Translations under genes and position numbers: made by a program
In this document: piece after piece, positions 1 through 7,102 of the stretch
Position numbering within the stretch: the first letter of the stretch is position 1
Layout: every line of letters begins with the position of its first letter
From: Spirochaetaceae bacterium UBA6243
Lineage (GTDB): Bacteria > Spirochaetota > Spirochaetia > Treponematales > Rectinemataceae
NCBI GenBank assembly: GCA_002441395.1
Contig: DJVZ01000055.1
Coordinates: forward strand, 40,846 to 61,145
Length of the DNA: 20,300 nt
Reading direction: 5' to 3'
Notes under the pieces: model-generated
Told to the model about the DNA's origin: nothing
The model's database searches: none
Seen by the model: only the letters and a program-made list of their open reading frames with translations

Positions 1-539
1 ACAAAAGGAGGCGCAAGCGCATAGGTCGGGCTTCTGTTTCCGACCAGGTAGCATATTCTGCCCGTCTCTACAAGGTATCGGATGATTCCGCCCCAGGGGT
101 TGAAAAAATAGGCTCTGGATTCGGTCTCGTCCATCCCTTTTTCGCTGCACCTTTTTTTCAGCGCATCGCGGGTACAGTTCCCTTCCTGAAGCGCTTCCAG
201 TATGAGGTCGGCAAAGAAAATTTTTCGGTTCATCGGAATGGACGAGCACGCTCTCCACTGCTCTTCCGCGTATTTGCTCAATGAGCCGGTATGGAGAAAT
301 ACGGGCAAGTCCGTCTCATGGATCATGTGTATCGTGCCCCGGAGGGTCCAGCATTTGACAAGAGAAGCGTACTCAATCGACTTTTCAGTGATGCGCAGCA
401 AGAGTGAGCGCAATGCCTCTTTTTCGTATTGCGCCTGCAAACCGCAGAGGTTTTGGACGACATGATCCTGGTCTCTTCTGTTCGTTATGAACTGATTATA
501 CAGCCTATGCTCACTTATTTCTCTTTCGGTCATATCCAT
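1..539 (-). CDS. AlkZ/YcaQ-like winged-helix DNA glycosylase family protein, partial (3' end outside window)
   Basis: I translated this frame by hand from the reverse strand: it is open from an ATG at 539 to the window edge (179 codons) with no stop. The start is preceded by GGAG about 10 nt upstream; a second in-frame ATG lies two codons later. Near the N-terminus it reads GLQAQ (Q35-A-Q37), followed by an LRSLLLRI segment and WTLRGTIHMI...DLPVFL, the pattern of the HTH_42 (YcaQ/AlkZ) superfamily. In AlkZ enzymes a QxQ pair at this point is catalytic and excises alkylated or crosslinked bases; the E. coli member differs at this motif. The gene follows the HAD phosphatase gene with a 30-bp gap on the same strand, so the two are probably co-transcribed. 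Family membership is fairly sure; glycosylase activity and substrate are inferred. About half of a normal-length protein is missing. Confidence 0.7.
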   Translation of the reverse strand, partial: MDMTEREISEHRLYNQFITNRRDQDHVVQNLCGLQAQYEKEALRSLLLRITEKSIEYASLVKCWTLRGTIHMIHETDLPVFLHTGSLSKYAEEQWRACSSIPMNRKIFFADLILEALQEGNCTRDALKKRCSEKGMDETESRAYFFNPWGGIIRYLVETGRICYLVGNRSPTYALAPPF

Positions 540-569
540 TGCGGGTCGTCTCCATTGCTTGGGAGCGGC

Positions 570-1274
570 TCACCCCTTGTCCGTGAGCAGCCAGTCGGCC
601 AGCTCCCTCCACCGTGAAAAGGAAAGGTCCGCGCCAGGGCACCGCCTCCCCCGCCGGGCAGCCCGCATGCCCACCCGTTTCGGCCCTTCGATGTCGTATT
701 GGATGTTGTTGCCGACGTAGAGGATTTCGGAAAAATCTATGCCCAGTGCCTCAGCCATGCCTTCGAAAGCCCGGGGATGCGGCTTCAATACTCCAAAGTC
801 CTCTGTGCAGAACGAACGCTCAAAAAGATCTGACAGGCCGAGTGCGTATATTTTTTCCTGGGGCGGCAGATCGGAGAGCGCCGCGACGCGTATGCCGCTG
901 CCGCGGATTTTTTCGATCGTGGCCCTCACTTCCGGATAGGGGCGGATCGAGGCAAAGCGTTTTGGAAGCTCGAGGTAGAAGAGTTGTTCCATGAGTTCGC
1001 GTGCGCGATTGGCAGTTTGCGCATGCGGTTGGTCGATATGAAGGTGCTGAGCCATGAGTGAAGCTTGTAGTCGATGAAGGTCTTCTTTGTTTTGAGGAAT
1101 ATAACCGTGCTGCATCTGAAGGGATCGCAGTTCTTTTCTCGCTGCCGAAAATTCCAGGACAATCCGGGGATGTGCGATGAACATGTCGATGCATCGCATA
1201 TAGAGCGAAGAAGCGGGGTAGAGCGTGCCATCGACATCGAACACCACGGCCCGAATACCGATTTTTTGCTGCAT
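570..1274 (-). CDS. HAD-superfamily hydrolase (phosphatase-like)
   Basis: 234 residues. Motif I reads FDVDGTLYP with nucleophile D13 and acid/base D15. Motif II is the S of LSDLPP, motif III the K of KPHPRAF, and motif IV reads VGNNIQYDIEG, where the usual first Asp after VG is Asn while the later Asp is kept. A helical cap lies between motifs I and II. This layout is typical of soluble HAD phosphatases acting on small phosphorylated metabolites; the substrate cannot be read from sequence. I chose the ATG at 1274 because it puts the DxD motif at the expected place. The same frame is open to a GTG at 1325, but that extension looks non-coding and overlaps a promoter-like sequence. No Shine-Dalgarno precedes 1274, while a -10 hexamer ends 6 nt before it, so the mRNA may be leaderless. 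It lies about 150 bp downstream of hydA and 30 bp upstream of the AlkZ-like gene. Confidence 0.88.
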   Translation of the reverse strand: MQQKIGIRAVVFDVDGTLYPASSLYMRCIDMFIAHPRIVLEFSAARKELRSLQMQHGYIPQNKEDLHRLQASLMAQHLHIDQPHAQTANRARELMEQLFYLELPKRFASIRPYPEVRATIEKIRGSGIRVAALSDLPPQEKIYALGLSDLFERSFCTEDFGVLKPHPRAFEGMAEALGIDFSEILYVGNNIQYDIEGPKRVGMRAARRGRRCPGADLSFSRWRELADWLLTDKG

Positions 1275-1280
1275 ATAGAA

Positions 1281-1310
1281 TGTATACAGGAGGAGCAGAA
1301 CTCCTGTCCA
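1281..1310 (-). promoter_or_regulatory. Candidate leaderless promoter of the HAD gene with an inverted repeat in its spacer
   Basis: On the minus strand: TGGACA (1310-1305), an 18-nt spacer, TATACA (1286-1281), then 6 nt and the ATG at 1274. Both hexamers match the sigma-70 consensus at 5 of 6 positions. A perfect 7-bp inverted repeat, ACAGGAG (1307-1301) and CTCCTGT (1292-1286), separated by 8 nt, spans the spacer and touches both hexamers, as a repressor operator would. Transcription would start at or next to the ATG. This is a reading by eye; no expression data support it. Confidence 0.45.
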
Positions 1311-1423
1311 CCACTGCCTAGGCACAAGGCGGCGATTTTGAAATTCTGCTCATCCTGACCAACAGGCCTGAAGGCGCGGTGCGCTTTTCTATTATCAGAA
1401 AGCATCGCGCAAAATCCTCGTTC

Positions 1424-3193
1424 TTAGAAAACCCGCGCCCTGTAGCTCGTATGCAGAAGCTCATGGGAGAGGTGCCCGAGCGGTTTTCCAAGAAAATCTT
1501 TGTACAAGGTGTTCACGGCAGGATTCTCATGCGATTTGCGTATCGGCAGTATGCGATCCTCTGTATAGAGGGCCTTGCTTCGGGCAAGTTTTTTCTCGAT
1601 GTCGGCGAGCACGGGTTGTCCGCCGCCGCCAATGCATCCGCCGGGGCAGGACATGATCTCGATGAACTGATAGGGGCTCTTTCCCGCGCGGATCTCATCG
1701 AGGAGTATGCGGGCGTTCGAAAGCCCGTGCGCCACGGCGACGCGGACAGGGCTGCCGCCGAGCACGACTTCGGCGCTCTTGATCGATTCAAAGCCGCGCA
1801 CCTGGGTAAATTCGATGTTTTCGAGGGGCTTTTTCTCGACTATTTCGTAGACGGTGCGGAGCGCCGCCTCCATGACACCGCCCGTCGTGCCGAATATGGT
1901 CGCGGCTCCTGTCGAGCGGCCCAGAGGGTCGTCGAAGTCTTCTTCAGGCAGGTGTCCGATCTCGATGCCGGCGAGTTTTATCATGCGGGCCAGCTCTCTC
2001 GTGGTGAGCGCCCAATCGACATCGAAGAACGAACGCGGACCAGCGAGCTTGGCGTCTTTCTCTCTCCACCAGCCCCAGGCTGAGTCCATCTCCTTGCGCC
2101 TCGCCTCATATTTCTTTGCGGTGCAAGGCATTATCGAGACGACGCGCATTTTGTCGGGTGCGATTCCGGCAGCCTGCGCGTAGTATGTCTTCGCGACCGC
2201 CCCGAACATCTGCTGGGGGCTTTTGCAGGTCGAGACATGCCCGAGGAGGTCGGGGTAGAAGCCCTCGATGAAGTTGATCCACCCGGGCGAGCACGATGTG
2301 ATCATGGGGGTCGTGCCGCCGTGTGACAGGCGCTCTAATAGTTCGCTGCCTTCTTCCATGATGGTCAGGTCTGCGGTGAACTGCGTGTCGAACACTTTCG
2401 CGAAGCCCAGCCGCCGGAGCGCGGCGACCATCTGACCTGTCACCAAGCTTCCCGCGGGAAGTCCAAGCGCTTCTCCCAGTGATGCCCTGATTGCGGGCGC
2501 AGTCTGCACCACGACGCTGAGTTTGGAATCCCGCAGCGCGTCGAACACGTCTCTTGACTCATCCTTTTCGGTGATCGCGCCGGTCGGGCACACGACTGAG
2601 CACTGGCCGCACTGCACGCAGGCGCTCTGCGCCAGTCCCCTGTCCATGAATGTCGCGACCCGCGTGCGGGCGCCACGGCCCGTGAATGCGATGGCGTTGA
2701 CTCCCTGCGTCTCTTCGCACACCGACACACAGCGGCCGCAGAGGATACATTTCTTGTCGTCGCGCACGATGCCCTCCGACGTGGTGTCGGGGAGAGGGTA
2801 TTTTCTGTACGCGGGGAAGCGGTCCGCGCGGACTTCCAGAAGGTTGGCCATCGTGTGCAGTTCGCACGTGTCGGCCCTGACGCAGGAGAGACAATCGCTG
2901 GGGTGATTCGCCAGGAGCAGTTCGATCGCGGTCTTGCGCGCCCGCAACACCCGGGGACTGGCTGTTTGTATTTTCATGCCGGGCGTCGGCTTTTGGACGC
3001 ACGAGCGCACGAGCGATTTTGCCCCTTCGACTTCGACGACGCATACGCCACACGACGCATTTTGAGAGATGCCTTTGAGATAACACAGCGTGGGAATCTT
3101 TACGCCGGCGCGAGCGCATGCTTCCACGATGTTCTCGGATGGATCAACCTTCACTGTCTGACTGTCTATTGTAACTTCTATCAAGTTTTCCAT
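1424..3193 (-). CDS. hydA: [FeFe]-hydrogenase catalytic subunit HydA/HndD type
   Basis: 589 residues, the usual size for the catalytic subunit of multimeric NAD(P)-linked [FeFe]-hydrogenases (group A3-like). Domains in order: a [2Fe-2S] ferredoxin domain (C37, C48, C51, C65); a His-Cys3 [4Fe-4S] site (H97, C101, C104, C110); two [4Fe-4S] clusters (C149/152/155/159 and C192/195/198/202); and the H-cluster domain. There L2 is MPCTAKKYEA (C357) and L3 is EIMSCPGGCIGGGGQP (C516, C520). L1 is TSCSPGW (residues 299-305), with Ser at the position next to Pro that is a Cys ligand in the classic TSCCPxW motif. The enzyme reversibly reduces protons to H2 in the cytoplasm, exchanging electrons with the flavin subunit encoded just upstream. 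The start has a strong AGGAGG, and the gap to the preceding stop is 12 bp, so it is the last gene of the hydrogenase operon. The H-cluster maturases HydE, HydF and HydG are not in the window. Confidence 0.96.
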   Translation of the reverse strand: MENLIEVTIDSQTVKVDPSENIVEACARAGVKIPTLCYLKGISQNASCGVCVVEVEGAKSLVRSCVQKPTPGMKIQTASPRVLRARKTAIELLLANHPSDCLSCVRADTCELHTMANLLEVRADRFPAYRKYPLPDTTSEGIVRDDKKCILCGRCVSVCEETQGVNAIAFTGRGARTRVATFMDRGLAQSACVQCGQCSVVCPTGAITEKDESRDVFDALRDSKLSVVVQTAPAIRASLGEALGLPAGSLVTGQMVAALRRLGFAKVFDTQFTADLTIMEEGSELLERLSHGGTTPMITSCSPGWINFIEGFYPDLLGHVSTCKSPQQMFGAVAKTYYAQAAGIAPDKMRVVSIMPCTAKKYEARRKEMDSAWGWWREKDAKLAGPRSFFDVDWALTTRELARMIKLAGIEIGHLPEEDFDDPLGRSTGAATIFGTTGGVMEAALRTVYEIVEKKPLENIEFTQVRGFESIKSAEVVLGGSPVRVAVAHGLSNARILLDEIRAGKSPYQFIEIMSCPGGCIGGGGQPVLADIEKKLARSKALYTEDRILPIRKSHENPAVNTLYKDFLGKPLGHLSHELLHTSYRARVF

Positions 3194-3205
3194 GGTCCGC
3201 CTCCT

Positions 3206-6200
3206 TTATTCGCTGACGAGGGTTCCGCGCGGCTCCCGCTTGTGTTCACGGACATCGCAGCGCAGACAGCGATTCGCTTCAATGCGCGCCTGTTCGCCGG
3301 TATACCCGAGATTGATTTCCATGAAATTGCTCTTGCGCGCATTGATGGGAAGCATTGCGGCGCGGGTCATCTTTTCCTTGCTGATATTGAGCGGAATTTC
3401 CATCCTGTAGCCGAAGCGGCGGAACAGGGTGTCGAAGCGCTTTTTCCCGCTCAAGCTTTGATCGACGATCTCCGCGACGGTTTTTGCCTGACCCATGGCT
3501 TCTGCGGCGGTCGCCGGGCCAAGCGTGGCGTCGCCGATGGCGTATACTTTTGGATTCGAGGTGACCAGCGAGAATGGGTCGACCTTGATGCGGCCATTTT
3601 TCGAGCGTTCGACGCCGATGGAGTCGATGCCGGGGATTTCAACCTTTTCGCCGATTGCCACAATGACGGTGGAACAGGAAATATCTTCGACCTTGTCGGT
3701 GGGAATGGGCGTAGGGCGGCCCGAAGAATCCACGGGGCCCGCTTTCATGCGCTGAATGCGGACGGCCTTTGCAAAGTGTTTGCCATCCTTTTGCCTTGTC
3801 AATATTTCAACCGGCGAAGCCATGCATATAAGGTCGATGCCTTCCTCAAGTGCGCCTTTCAGCTCTTCCTCATTGGCGGGCATATCGGTTTTGGAGCGCC
3901 TGTAGACGACCGTCACTGTAGAACCAAGGCGCATGGCCGAACGGGCTGCGTCGATCGCGGAATTGCCGCCGCCTATCACCACCACTTCGCCACCCGTGCG
4001 AACCTTTTCCTTTCTCGCGAGCGTGTTCAGGAAATCGCATGCCTTGTAGACGCCATGAGCGTCCTCGCCGGGCACACCAAGCGTGAGTTCAGAAGCGGCT
4101 CCGGCAGCGACGATGATCGCGTCGCACGAGTCGGCAAGCCGCTGCCACTGCTCCGGTTCCGAAATGCGGGTGTTGTAGACAAACCGCACGCCGAGTTTTT
4201 CGATGAAGCCGACTTCTTTTTTGAGGACGTCCTTCGGAAGCCGATAGGCAGGAATGCCCCACCGCAGCACGCCGCCGGCTTCATTGCTCGCTTCATAGAT
4301 CGTCACCTCATGGCCCAGACGGACCAGGTAGGAAGCGGCCGTAAGTCCTGCGGGCCCTGCGCCGATGATGGCGACGCGCTTGCCGCTCGATGGAAGTTTC
4401 TCTTTGATTATTTTGGCATATATCTGCTTTTCGCGACCCATCTTATACATTGTGTCGGCAAGGTAGCGGTGGATTTCGCCCTGAGAAACCGGCTCATCCA
4501 GCATATCGCGCCGGCATCTCATCCGGCAGTGGAAGTGGCAGATGCGCCCGATGGTTCCGGGCAAGGGGTTTTCCCTCAGGGTGAGCTCGAAGGCGTCCTC
4601 GATGCGGTTTTCTTTCAGGAGCTGCAGGTATCCTGGGATGTTCATGTGCAGCGGGCAGGAGGATTCGCAGAGGGCAATAAAGAGGTTTTCGCAGATGCCC
4701 GCCGGGCACCTTTTCCCTTTTATGTGCTGAATATATTCATCGCGGAAATACCGCAGCGTGGTGAGCACGGGGTTCGCGGAAGTCTGTCCCAGACCGCAGA
4801 GCGAAGAATCCTTGACGGTGAGGGCGAGTTCCTGGAGCGTGTCGAGGTCTTCCTCCGCGGCCTCGCCGTCCGATACTTTTTGCAGGATGTGCAGCATTTG
4901 GGAAGTGCCTTCGCGGCATGGTGTGCATTTTCCGCAGGATTCGCTCACGACAAAACTGGTAAAGTACCGCGCGACATCGACCATGCAGTTGTCCTGATCC
5001 ATGACGACCATGCCGCCCGAGCCCATGATCGCACCCAATTCTGTCAGATGTTCATAGTCGATGGGGGTTTTGAAGAGACTTGCGGGCACACAGCCGCCGG
5101 ATGGGCCGCCGCATTGTACGGCCTTGATTTTTTTCTTTGGGCCCATGCCTCCGCAGATGCCGTAGATCACGCTGTCGAGGGTGCTGCCAAGGGGAAGCTC
5201 CACAAGGCCGGTATTGCGCACTTTGCCGACAAAACTGAATACTTTTGTGCCCGTGCTCGTGGAAGTGCCTATGCCCGCGAACCATTCGCCGCCCCGCGCG
5301 ATGATGACGGGAATGTTGCACCATGTTTCGACGTTGTTTATGGACGTGGGCCGGCCATAGATGCCTTTCTGGGCGGGGAAGGGCGGGCGCGGTCTCGGCC
5401 GTCCCGCGTTTCCTTCTATGGAAGAGATGAGCGCGGTTTCCTCGCCGCAGACAAAGGCTCCGGCTCCGGTCACCATGTCTATGTCGAACGAGAACTTTGT
5501 CCCGAGGATGTTCTTTCCCAGAAGGCCATGTTCGCGCGCGTCTTCGATCGCTTTGGTGAGTCTGTACACCGCGAGGGGGTATTCCGCCCTGACATAGACG
5601 ATTCCGCGGTTCGCGCCCATGGCGTAGGCGCCGAGAATCATGCCTTCGATGAGCATGTGCGGGTCGGACTCGATCTCGTTCCGGTTCATGTACGCGCCGG
5701 GATCGCCTTCATCGGCATTGCAGATGATGTAGCCTTCTCCCGGATTGTCGATGAGCGACTGGCGCATCAGCGACCACTTCCTCCAGGTGGGGAAACCCGC
5801 GCCCCCGCGGCCCCGGAGGCCTGACTTTTTCACCTCTTCAATGATGGATTCAGGCGGCATTGAGGTGAGCGCCCGCACGAGGCTTCGATACCCCCCAACC
5901 GCAATGTATTCTTCGATGCTTTCGGGATCGATCATCCCCGCGTCGCGCAGGACGATTTTTTCCTGATCCTTGAAAAAATTCAGCTCTTTCCATGTAGGAA
6001 GATGCTCGTAACCCCGGCCGAATTCGAGCTTCGATGTCCTGAAATCCCACTCTTCTATTCTCGCCTCGGCGAGTTTTGCGATCTTGTCGTACGAAGCGTC
6101 ATCGGAGAGGCCCTTTACAATGCGTGTGGCTTTTTGAGCGTCGACATCCGTAAAGAAGAGAACGGGCTTCCCTGGCCGCCAGGACATGACCACCGGCTCT

Positions 6201-6400
6201 GCGGCACAGAAGCCGAAGCAGCCGACACGACGCACCCGGACAGGATTGTTCTCCGCTTTCTCGGTGATGGCTTCCCATACCTTGTCCGCGCCCGAACCAA
6301 TGCCGCAGGTGCCCATTCCCACCGAAATCCACGGCGTATCTCCATAGAAATGCGCCATGCCTTCCTTCGCGAGAAAACCGAGATCGAGGGTGTTTGTCAT
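3206..6400 (-). CDS. Hydrogenase flavin subunit: NuoF/HydB-like module fused to a GltD/NfnB-like FAD-NAD(P) oxidoreductase
   Basis: 1064 residues. Residues 1-120 form a thioredoxin-like domain with a reduced Cys set (C32, C61, C65). Residues about 130-560 are a NuoF module: GRGGAGF (197-203), NADEGDPGAYMNR (228-240) and GAFVCGEE (314-321) for FMN and NADH, then a [4Fe-4S] site at C489, C492, C495 and C535. At CPAGIC (565-570), where related HydB proteins continue into a two-[4Fe-4S] ferredoxin domain, this protein switches to a GltD-type module: Cys-rich N-terminal segment (C578, C582, C621, C625, C629), FAD site GAGPAG (680-685), nucleotide site GGGNSA (810-815), then YRR (833-835), typical of NADP(H)-using GltD relatives, and a closing RCLRCD (1044-1049). 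It should pass electrons between NAD(P)H and HydA. The ATG at 6400 has AGGAGG and overlaps the stop of the NuoE-like gene as ATGA; 39 further upstream codons in frame are not part of the gene. Domain content is certain; the electron route is inferred. Confidence 0.93.
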   Translation of the reverse strand: MTNTLDLGFLAKEGMAHFYGDTPWISVGMGTCGIGSGADKVWEAITEKAENNPVRVRRVGCFGFCAAEPVVMSWRPGKPVLFFTDVDAQKATRIVKGLSDDASYDKIAKLAEARIEEWDFRTSKLEFGRGYEHLPTWKELNFFKDQEKIVLRDAGMIDPESIEEYIAVGGYRSLVRALTSMPPESIIEEVKKSGLRGRGGAGFPTWRKWSLMRQSLIDNPGEGYIICNADEGDPGAYMNRNEIESDPHMLIEGMILGAYAMGANRGIVYVRAEYPLAVYRLTKAIEDAREHGLLGKNILGTKFSFDIDMVTGAGAFVCGEETALISSIEGNAGRPRPRPPFPAQKGIYGRPTSINNVETWCNIPVIIARGGEWFAGIGTSTSTGTKVFSFVGKVRNTGLVELPLGSTLDSVIYGICGGMGPKKKIKAVQCGGPSGGCVPASLFKTPIDYEHLTELGAIMGSGGMVVMDQDNCMVDVARYFTSFVVSESCGKCTPCREGTSQMLHILQKVSDGEAAEEDLDTLQELALTVKDSSLCGLGQTSANPVLTTLRYFRDEYIQHIKGKRCPAGICENLFIALCESSCPLHMNIPGYLQLLKENRIEDAFELTLRENPLPGTIGRICHFHCRMRCRRDMLDEPVSQGEIHRYLADTMYKMGREKQIYAKIIKEKLPSSGKRVAIIGAGPAGLTAASYLVRLGHEVTIYEASNEAGGVLRWGIPAYRLPKDVLKKEVGFIEKLGVRFVYNTRISEPEQWQRLADSCDAIIVAAGAASELTLGVPGEDAHGVYKACDFLNTLARKEKVRTGGEVVVIGGGNSAIDAARSAMRLGSTVTVVYRRSKTDMPANEEELKGALEEGIDLICMASPVEILTRQKDGKHFAKAVRIQRMKAGPVDSSGRPTPIPTDKVEDISCSTVIVAIGEKVEIPGIDSIGVERSKNGRIKVDPFSLVTSNPKVYAIGDATLGPATAAEAMGQAKTVAEIVDQSLSGKKRFDTLFRRFGYRMEIPLNISKEKMTRAAMLPINARKSNFMEINLGYTGEQARIEANRCLRCDVREHKREPRGTLVSE

Positions 6401-6912
6401 ACCTCGCCTCCTTTCTTGAGTTTTTCCAAAAGCGAGACGAGCTTGCTGATTGTCATTCGCGAAATTACCTTGCCGTCGACCATGATGACAGGAGCGAGCG
6501 CGCACTGGCCAAAGCATGCCACGGTGCGGATTGTCGCGAAGCTGTCGCTGCTGGTGACCGAATTCTCCTCTTCTTCTTTGAATTCCTTTATGCCGAGCCG
6601 GGCGAGGGCTTCATTGAGCAGCACCTGCGAACCTCTTGTGTGACAGGCGGTACCCCGGCACACGACAATGACATGTTCTCCCTGGGGCTTCAGACTGAAA
6701 AAGGAATAGAAGGTTGCCACTGAATATACCCGAGAAAGTGGCACGTTGAGCTTTTGTGAAATCTCCCTGAGGGTTATTTCCGAGAGATATTTTTTGGGAT
6801 CATTCTGCTGTGCCTGCTCCAAAGCGCCGAGCACGTTGCCGTTTCTTCCCTTCCACGAGTCGATGATGCTATCGAGACTCTGTGATTTTACATTTGATAT
6901 GGCCTTTGGCAT
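6397..6912 (-). CDS. NuoE/HydC-like [2Fe-2S] subunit of the hydrogenase
   Basis: 171 residues, the usual length for NuoE-type (24 kDa) subunits. It has an N-terminal helical part (residues 1-75, ending RVYSVATFYSFF, a conserved family signature) and a thioredoxin-like [2Fe-2S] domain with C85 and C90 in VCRGTACH and C133 and C137 in ACFGQC. In Nuo and HydABC complexes this subunit sits beside the NADH/FMN subunit and carries a low-potential cluster. It is the first gene of the operon: a consensus-like -35 box lies about 50 bp upstream, AAGGAGG stands 4 nt before the ATG, and its TGA overlaps the next ATG, implying translational coupling with the NuoF-GltD fusion. Confidence 0.95.
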   Translation of the reverse strand: MPKAISNVKSQSLDSIIDSWKGRNGNVLGALEQAQQNDPKKYLSEITLREISQKLNVPLSRVYSVATFYSFFSLKPQGEHVIVVCRGTACHTRGSQVLLNEALARLGIKEFKEEEENSVTSSDSFATIRTVACFGQCALAPVIMVDGKVISRMTISKLVSLLEKLKKGGEV

Positions 6913-6939
6913 ACTGCCTCCTTCAACCCGGTTATCGAC

Positions 6940-6968
6940 ATTTTCGTATCAATTCCTCTATTTGTCAA
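6940..6968 (-). promoter_or_regulatory. Promoter of the hydrogenase operon
   Basis: On the minus strand: perfect TTGACA (6968-6963), a 17-nt spacer and GAAAAT (6945-6940), 4 of 6 to the -10 consensus. Transcription would start near 6933, giving a leader of about 20 nt that holds the AAGGAGG of the NuoE-like gene. A TTTATC-containing repeat (6967-6980) abuts the -35 box on its upstream side. Confidence 0.6.
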
Positions 6969-6980
6969 GAAAAATTTATC
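6967..6980. repeat. Operator-like repeat copy 1 (half of a direct pair)
   Basis: The plus strand reads AAGAAAAATTTATC, 12 of 14 identical to the copy at 7039-7052. The identical core extends to a 13-mer, AAAAATTTATCTA, at 6970-6982 and 7042-7054, 72 bp apart, about seven helical turns. The copy overlaps the upstream edge of the hydrogenase -35 box. The region is very AT-rich, so chance repetition is possible. Confidence 0.4.
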
Positions 6981-6986
6981 TATAAA

Positions 6987-7012
6987 ATTATATCATTGAA
7001 TTTTTATATAAT
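6987..7012. repeat. 7-bp inverted repeat ending in a plus-strand TATAAT
   Basis: ATTATAT (6987-6993) and ATATAAT (7006-7012) form a perfect inverted repeat with a 12-nt spacer. The right arm contains TATAAT (7007-7012), a perfect -10 consensus on the plus strand, but no -35 box stands at a normal distance. It lies between the two divergent promoters. The AT-rich composition lowers its significance. Confidence 0.3.
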
Positions 7013-7038
7013 AAAGAGGGGATATAGGATTTTTTATG

Positions 7039-7052
7039 GATAAAAATTTATC
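7039..7052. repeat. Operator-like repeat copy 2 (GATAAA-AA-TTTATC palindrome)
   Basis: A perfect 6-bp inverted repeat, GATAAA and TTTATC, with a 2-bp spacer. It is the better copy of the element at 6967-6980 and lies about 50 bp before the start of the NadD-like gene. Its symmetry would suit a dimeric regulator. It does not match the Rex or Fnr consensus patterns I know. Confidence 0.4.
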
Positions 7053-7065
7053 TAAAAAATAAGCA

Positions 7066-7094
7066 TTGCGTTATCATCAATTTTATTTAATACT
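7066..7094 (+). promoter_or_regulatory. Weak candidate promoter of the NadD-like gene
   Basis: TTGCGT (7066-7071), a 17-nt spacer and AATACT (7089-7094), then 8 nt to the ATG at 7103. Each hexamer matches 4 of 6. If real, the transcript would start at or beside the ATG. A perfect TATAAT at 7007-7012 without a -35 partner is an alternative start further upstream. Confidence 0.28.
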
Positions 7095-7102
7095 GGAAAC
7101 AT

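Noticed and set aside
202..617. Short plus-strand frames at the left end
   Set aside because: They lie opposite the AlkZ-like and HAD genes and have no ribosome site or recognisable product.
1327..1423. Possible terminator after hydA
   Set aside because: The stem around GCTTTCT and AGAAAAGC is imperfect and no T-run follows on the minus strand.
2855..5824. A 989-codon open frame on the plus strand, antisense to the hydrogenase genes
   Set aside because: It lies wholly opposite hydA and the NuoF-GltD gene, whose proteins are unmistakable. The translated antisense protein has no recognisable domain, and such long antisense frames arise from codon bias in GC-rich genes.
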